This document shows positions 58,073 to 64,000 of a stretch of 64,000 nucleotides of DNA, in pieces; the stretch's first letter is position 1; the number at the start of each line of letters is the position of its first letter. The DNA comes from Porites lobata (lineage: Eukaryota; Cnidaria; Anthozoa; Scleractinia; Poritidae), in assembly GCA_942486035.1 (NCBI GenBank), contig CALNXK010000034.1, positions 2,540,001-2,604,000 of the forward strand, given 5' to 3'. The notes beneath the pieces are model-generated. The model did no database searches. It was not told where the DNA came from and saw nothing but the letters and a program-made list of their open reading frames with translations. A program made the translations under genes and the position numbers.

Positions 58073-61000
58073 GTACGTTATGATGTACAGAATCGATGGA
58101 CAAATTTTCCCTAAACTTTTTGTTTCTTCGTGATCGATATTTTTTTATAGCTTGGTTTTATTTTTTGTTAAACTTTGTAAAGAATTATGGTAACGATGAT
58201 CGTATCTAAAAAACAATTACAATTTAACTGTGTTAACACCCAATATTTATAAATCGATTATCTGATAAATTACTGTAGTTTTAATATTGCATGGAAAAGC
58301 TGCAGGATCTGAGTAGCGTTTGCTTAATTCGCACAACTTTGCAGTGGCAGCTGACAACCTCAGCCCCACTAGCACAAACCACAAAGCTTAATTAAAGAAA
58401 AATAATTTAAAACCATCAAGCTCCAATATAATCAAGCTTTGAACACTTTAGGAAGAATAGAAGGTTTTTCTACAAAATTTCGTTTAGATTGTTTGGGGCT
58501 TTGTTTGTAGTTGCAATTAGTTTTCCTTGTACTGCATGACTTGTACGTGATGTTGTGGAAAGGTTTTCAGCCTGTGCAATGGTAATAAAAACAATATATA
58601 ACAATATATACTTGGTTTTAACCTTTGGTTATAATCAGTTATAATACAGTCTGGCAAATTAATTGACAAAATTTAATACTACTTTTTTCTTTCATCTTAT
58701 TAAGTCTAAGAGGGATTTTTTCATTGTTTTGTTACTTGAGGTATATTTCCTGTTAGGCTCATAAGCTTATTTTTTGCTGATTCCCCAGTACTGATGCATA
58801 TTTTCAACTACATATTTCTAGTTAACTTTGTTTAACGTTACTTTTCATTGGTCACAAAAAAACCCACAAACCTTCAAAACTCATTTCAGAAGATCAAAGC
58901 TTACATTTTATAGATGTTGAAGGTCAAAGTTGAATTCAGATTTAAATTATTTTTTTATCTAGGTGGATTCTCAATTCCCTTTATATTCTAATTCGCTACC
59001 CCGCTCAAACGAATATAAAACATTTATCATGTAACAAGCAACCTCAATTGGGGTGTGTCAACACGAGCCGTGTGCGACCCTCTTTATTATGCCTTCATCA
59101 ACAGAATGGATGGAAATAATACAACAAACAGAATGAAAACTTGGAAATAATTACAGGGCCCAACAAAATGATCTAAACTAAAACAATCATTCAAAACATA
59201 CAAAACGTGCTAAACCTTTCAAACTATGCAAAAACTACGGTGATCACTGGGTATTTAATTTTGAAAAAAAATTTAACAACTCAATTTAATTTTAATGACA
59301 ACAGAACAACATACCATAACACCAACCCATGATAAATACATTTGTCTCCTAGAAAAAATAATTAGGCAAAAAAGAATTTGAGAATCAACCTGGGTTAAGT
59401 TTCATAAAAAATTCTAACCTGAATTTAATTTTGACCTGCAACATAGACACTAGTGAAGAAAAAAGAAAAAAATATTTTCATATTTCAATGGATTTTCACT
59501 TTCTATGACCAGCTGTTTTTCGGCTGCATGTTTTGTCCAGGCCCCTGTTGTTCAAATGTTGGATAGCCCTGTCAGTCAGATAAATCACTATCCAGAAGAT
59601 GAGTATTAAGGAAAACAACTGCGTTATCCACTCGACAGATTTTTATCCAGTGGATAGCACTATCCAATGTTTGAACAACTGGGGGCAGATCTCCTACTGC
59701 TACTAACTGGGAATATTTTTTAAAATGTATGTATTTTTTCTTTGTTTCCTAGATTTTTTGCCTGGTTAGTTGAGATTGCTGCTCAGTATTTCTTGCATCT
59801 GGATCTTAAACTTGATGCCCTTGGCTTATTTGCTTTGAGTGGTATTGAGATTACATTAAAAAATGGGATTAAAATTGTAAGTTGAAAACCTTCATGATGC
59901 TATTTGTTGGATAAACAAGTGATTATTTTCAGGGTGGGGGTTGTAGTTTAACTACAAGGCTGAGGTCATGAAAGGAAGAAGATATCAAATAATCATGACA
60001 GAAAGAACAGTCAATTAAATTAAAAAAGTGTTTAAATGTTTTATGAGGTGGAATGATTTAAGGAAGAAGTGGATGAATTTTGGAAAGAACGAATGAATAA
60101 ATTTTTGTGAAAAAGGAGAGTAGGACTGGAAGAGTGGGTGGGAGAAAATGAAGGAATAAAGAAGGGAGGAGAAAAGAAGTAAGAGAAAAGTAGAAAGGAA
60201 GGAAGCGTGTCGGGAAAAAGGGATCGGTAAGAAGTTAATGAATGAAGATAGTGTAGGGAAGGATGTTCAGAGAAGAAAGGAAAGATGATGGATCTTTGTA
60301 TGATAAACTATTAAAAATGTACTATTAAGTAACTTACAGTTGCTGTAATTACCTCAAATCAATAGGAAATAGAAAAAATATGTTTACACTGCAAGTGGAC
60401 TCTGAGTGATTCAAAGTAAGTCTTTATGTTTTGAAAAAATTATATAGAATGATTTTGTTGTGTTTTCAATTGGCCCATTATTATGGCCCTTGCTGGGATT
60501 TCACCCAGAAGGCAAAATCCTGAGGAGGCATTCTAGTAGCTTGCGCACGTATATATGTATAGAAAAGTAATTATAGTTGAAGTGTGGAGTCAGTATACCA
60601 GGAAAAATCGCCGGGTTATGAGAACAGTTCAACTGTGCACATGCCGCAAGTAAGAAATGGTTAGGATGACACAGAACAGAATATGTTCAAAGGGACAGCT
60701 TATGTTGATTTTGTGACACTTCGATACTTCGATAATGTTATATGTTACGTGTGTTCAGTGATATTCTTTGGAGCAGCTGTTTTGAAAGATATGGACTGAA
60801 AGATACTTGTTAAGCACGGATAAAGGTATTAAGGGCATGTAACTGTGTGTAACTACTCCACTTGGAGGGTTTACCAGACATGAGTTTATCATTCACATCA
60901 TGCTTGATTGGAAACGATTTGCCAGACTCAAGCAATTTGAACAATCGAGTGAATCAAGCTAGCTTATCGGCAGAACAATGGACCATTACTCGCTGACAAT

Positions 61001-64000
61001 TAAATTCTGTGCTGATGTTTTCCCTGCTCATAGATGTCCCTCTTTGAAGCCTTTTTTTTAAAGCTATGTAATAGTTAATAAAAGGACTAGAAAGTAAATG
61101 TGAATTAATCAAACTTTATATTTCTAAGGCTTACTTTCTGGCTATTAAAACAAACTGTATGTAAAAAGTGCAAGAAAATATGGGATAAATTACCTCCTCT
61201 GATCAAATCTTTTCTTGTAGTTTTATAGGAAAAATTATTGAAACTGAGAATGTTTTGATCAAAGCTGTGCAAATCAACCTAAATTAGTGCATGAAATCTT
61301 GAATTTCCTGTTTTGTATCTCACCTATTGTTTGGAATTTGTGCAAAAATCTTGAATATGAATTGGTATATCTCAAAGAGCTACACAAAGAACAAGAATAC
61401 AATTGATGACAACTGACAGAGCGGGTGTAGCTGTAGTGTCAACTACAGTATGACTACTTAATTATTCTGTCCATAAAGATGTGAACTCATTTACAAAATG
61501 TGACTTGCTTTGTAGGAGACTATTTACAGTGTTATGTAAAGGTGTTGTTGTAGAAATAAAGAAAGGGAATCATGAGAATAAAAGCCAAGTGGATCAGGTA
61601 GCAAGGCAAAGATCATCAAAAAACTTTGGTGAGCTTCATCATTTCTGATGTATATGTTGTCGTTCCATTTTATCCCTGGTTTAAATTTCATTCTTCTTTG
61701 TTTCAAACTCATTATCATACATTACCATTCCCACAAAACAAAGGATAAAATTGAACCACAACATATATGTTGAACCCCATGAATATTACCACTTTTGGGT
61801 CTTGAATTATAGTGATCATATTAATAAGGTTTATAGAAATCAGATTGACTGAGTGTTTTTAAGTTTCAATCAAAATAATAATGTGATTGTAACAAAGAAG
61901 TGGTTGTAAAAATGGGGTGCTTGTTAGGCAGGGTTGCATATGGCCTTGTTATCTACTTTTTACATCTTGTGTAGAAAATAATAAATAATGTCAAAAGAAG
62001 CAAAATGAGGTTAAGTGCTCAGCCTTTGAGATGGAAATGATTTTTCATTCTCATGCAAATAAAACTCATTTTCACCAGAAAGATTGTGCACTAATGGCCT
62101 CATTTTGGGAGTGAAGGTTTTTAGAACTCAGAAGTGGCCTATTAGCTGGATGTGAAGGAGGGGTTATTGTTATGCATACACACAATATGAGATACAAATA
62201 CTGGTGTATACATACTGTATTGTGCAGTAATATTGTTTTGAAAGTTTTTTAGACAACCTGATTACTGAAGTCAGTGAAGCACTGTCTTTCTTTATTGTTA
62301 CCTTTTCAGTGGTGAAACATAAAAAAACCATCTCAAGACTTTTAAGAAAATGCTGCCAGGTTTGTTAAGGCTTTACTTGTTACTTTACTATCAGATGCTC
62401 CATGGTATTAAGTACAATGTTATGTATGCTGTAAGTACAACAAAGTTTGATACAACATTTTCTCCAGATTCCACTCTTAATCAAAAATAATGGAGGTTAA
62501 AATAGTTTGGTCAGGAAAACGTAAGCTTCATGTGGATGTGTGGAGTATTGCTAGATTCAAACTTTTTTTCTCAAACTCTGTAACTTATATTATGTGACTC
62601 ATGGATATTTGTAAAGTAAAAACTGACTCACGAAATAAATGATGTTGGATGTACCAAGATAATTAACAAATTTTTTTTACAGTGCATTTTGTGTTATAAA
62701 TTGTACACTGTACAATGTACATGTGCTTCAAGTTTAAAGTTGAAGTTGACTTTTGAAGTAAGTGGTACAGTATAGCAGTTTTGCAACCCAAAGAAATAGT
62801 TAAATAGTAAATACTTACAGTTTGAATGTATTTTTCTGATTTTAAAACAGTATGTGGGTATTCAGGTGTCCAGTGTCCAACTTATCATTAGAAACAAATA
62901 TGGCCCACAAACTCAATGCTTTCTTCCTGATGGACTACACTTCTTTGCTAGGCCTGATAATAGATGGTAAGGAGAACATGTCCTGTAGGAAAACATTTAG
63001 GTTATGTATTGGACTCTGAAGTGTCTGCAGTTCAGATGAAATGCTGTGTTGAATGTTTACTGTCATGCACATAATCATATTAATTCAGTGCATGTATAAT
63101 GCCTCTAACAGTTTTTGTACAGATCAGGAAAGTCTTTTAAAAAAATGTTACAAATCTTTGCTGTTATTTTGAAGTAACTTTTACTCCCTCTGTAGATTTA
63201 ACACTGTCTTCTGTTTTGTGCTAATGTCCTTAATTTTAGTCTAACCTCTTAATGGATTTTTGCTTCTTGTTTCTGTTTCAGTTTGTCTTCTACCTTGGAA
63301 ATAGCCAAGATAAGAACAAAGTTATTCAATGATGTAGAGGTATGAGGAACTGAGAATACTGCTAATGCCTAATATTATTGCATTGGACATGGCATGTACA
63401 GTGCAAGCACTTGATTAATTTTTGAACAATCAGACTTTTAACATCAATTATTTTTACATTCAGTTATATGTATTTTTTAAGGCTACTTGCTGTGAACAGC
63501 ATGCAAGAAATGCAATCCACACATCTGTACGTACTTTTAATGATCCAGTAATTATTTCTATGACGTGTATGTCAGCTACAAGTTTAACCTTGCCTTTCTT
63601 TCATTGTTGACATGAACATGTGAATGAACAGAATAATAGTTGATTTCTTCTTTTCTTTAGAATGAAATTGATTTCACATCGGATCCTTTAGCAGAACTGT
63701 CATGTTCACTTCTTATGGAAATTTCTGTTGTTCCTTTAGAGAGCTTCAGGCTACAGGTAAACTTGGGATGCATATAACAGATTATTAATAAAACAAATAA
63801 TATAAAAGATGGCATTATGTGTGTTCTGGTGTGAAGAAAAATGATGATGATGACAGAATTAAAGGTGATCTGTTTTGACTTTGTTATGGTTTTGGTAACT
63901 TAGCCACTTATGTCCATGATTCAGATTGCACTCTCTCGCAAAAATTTGGTAGTAATTTCTTTTTACAGTTTTAGCAAGAAGAGAGTGAAAGGAAATTGCT
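58008..64000 (+). CDS. BLTP2: Bridge-like lipid transfer protein 2 (Hobbit/KIAA0100), N-terminal part
   Basis: BLTP2 proteins form long hydrophobic grooves that move lipids at ER-plasma membrane contacts; the N-terminus anchors in the ER. Exons: 58008-58072, 59753-59876, 60366-60415, 61516-61628, 62360-62430 (or 62310-62359 plus 62395-62430), 62851-62966, 63282-63339, 63661-63756, and perhaps 63975 onward; phases agree. Exon 1 encodes a membrane anchor (LGIILLLLLAAIFFGR). The order then follows human KIAA0100: GRFFAWLVEIAAQYFLHLDL, LFALSGIEITLKNGIKIEIE, LFTVLCKGVVVEIKKG, VGIQVSSVQLIIRN, LEIAKIRTKLF, CSLLMEISVVPLESF, i.e. repeated amphipathic beta strands. About 230 residues of a protein normally over 2000 long are present. 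Identification rests on the N-terminal pattern, not catalytic residues. Confidence 0.8.
58073..59752 (+). other. BLTP2 intron 1
   Basis: A 1.68-kb intron with no recognised element. Poly-A-rich and TTTATT runs are present, and GTGCTATCCAATG-like words recur near 59570-59670 (CACTATCC and GGATAGC, inverted). Confidence 0.45.
59753..59876 (+). CDS. BLTP2: BLTP2 exon 2
   Basis: Encodes RFFAWLVEIAAQYFLHLDLK then LDALGLFALSGIEITLKNG and IKI. The acceptor is TTTCCTAG and the donor GTAAGT. It corresponds to the start of the lipid-groove domain: basic/aromatic juxtamembrane segment, then the first beta strands. Confidence 0.8.
59877..62309 (+). other. BLTP2 introns around exons 3 and 4
   Basis: Intron 2 has a purine-rich G/A stretch at about 60055-60300 with many GGAAGAAAG-type words on the plus strand. 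No gene or element can be delimited. Exon 3 (60366-60415) encodes EIEKICLHCKWTLSDS; exon 4 (61516-61628) encodes RLFTVLCKGVVVEIKKGNHE and onward. Confidence 0.5.
62851..62966 (+). CDS. BLTP2: BLTP2 exon with VGIQVSSVQLIIRN
   Basis: Encodes YVGIQVSSVQLIIRNKYG then PQTQCFLPDGLHFFARPDN. The alternating pattern aligns with FSIHVDAINIMVLK of human KIAA0100. The acceptor is TTTTAAAACAG and the donor GTAAGG. Confidence 0.78.
63282..63756 (+). CDS. BLTP2: BLTP2 exons encoding LSSTLEIAKIRTKLF and NEIDFTSDPL
   Basis: Exon 63282-63339 encodes LSSTLEIAKIRTKLFNDVE. Exon 63661-63756 encodes NEIDFTSDPLAELSCSLLM and EISVVPLESFRLQ. Acceptors are TTTCAG and TCTTTAG, donors GTATGA and GTAAAC. A further acceptor TTTTAG at 63974 opens an in-phase frame (QEESERKL) that continues past the window. 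Confidence 0.75.

Overview
This window is animal nuclear DNA, most likely from an anthozoan cnidarian (a coral or sea anemone). It is AT-rich and intron-rich, with short coding exons bounded by GT..AG sites, animal-type single-copy genes and a dense population of small foldback elements. The ordinal assignment is inference from gene content, exon style and repeat character; no species marker is visible. There is no bacterial operon structure, CRISPR array, rRNA gene or intact tRNA gene.

Four protein-coding genes can be assembled exon by exon with consistent splice phases. (1) MED15, minus strand, 324-2918: the first three coding exons, encoding the KIX domain; the gene runs off the left edge. 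(2) A Musashi-family RNA-binding protein, minus strand, 21.3-33.98 kb: 13 coding exons, two RRM domains and a Musashi-like C-terminal tail. (3) TRMT44 (tRNA uridine-44 2'-O-methyltransferase), minus strand, 47.47-57.81 kb: complete, 11 coding exons and about 715 residues, with the SAM-binding motif VDLGCGNG and a C-terminal CCCH zinc finger. (4) A BLTP2/KIAA0100/Hobbit-type bridge-like lipid-transfer protein, plus strand, from 58.0 kb off the right edge. TRMT44 and BLTP2 are head to head, with 195 bp between start codons, and look like a bidirectional promoter pair.

Between the genes the sequence is mostly old mobile DNA. From 7.9 to 11.8 kb lies a 5'-truncated, mutated non-LTR retrotransposon. 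It carries a Harbinger-like MITE with a TTA duplication inside its last coding segment, and another roughly 1.35 kb insertion in its 3' tail. A second LINE fragment lies in the large Musashi intron. At least twelve foldback or terminal-inverted-repeat elements are readable, several with clear target-site duplications: 9 bp (MULE-like), TTA (Harbinger-like), TA (pogo/Tigger-like) and 6 bp. Two copies of one roughly 355 bp family sit in a single TRMT44 intron.

The stretches 11.8-21.3 kb and 34.0-47.4 kb contain no gene I can support. The second holds a degenerate repeat array at 40.5-41.85 kb. I did not find a convincing new biological system. The most useful leads are the dated or nested element insertions, the unexplained array, a degenerate tail repeat at 48.8 kb with a weak ribozyme-like core, and two gene-model questions (a GC-AG intron in TRMT44 and an ambiguous junction in BLTP2).
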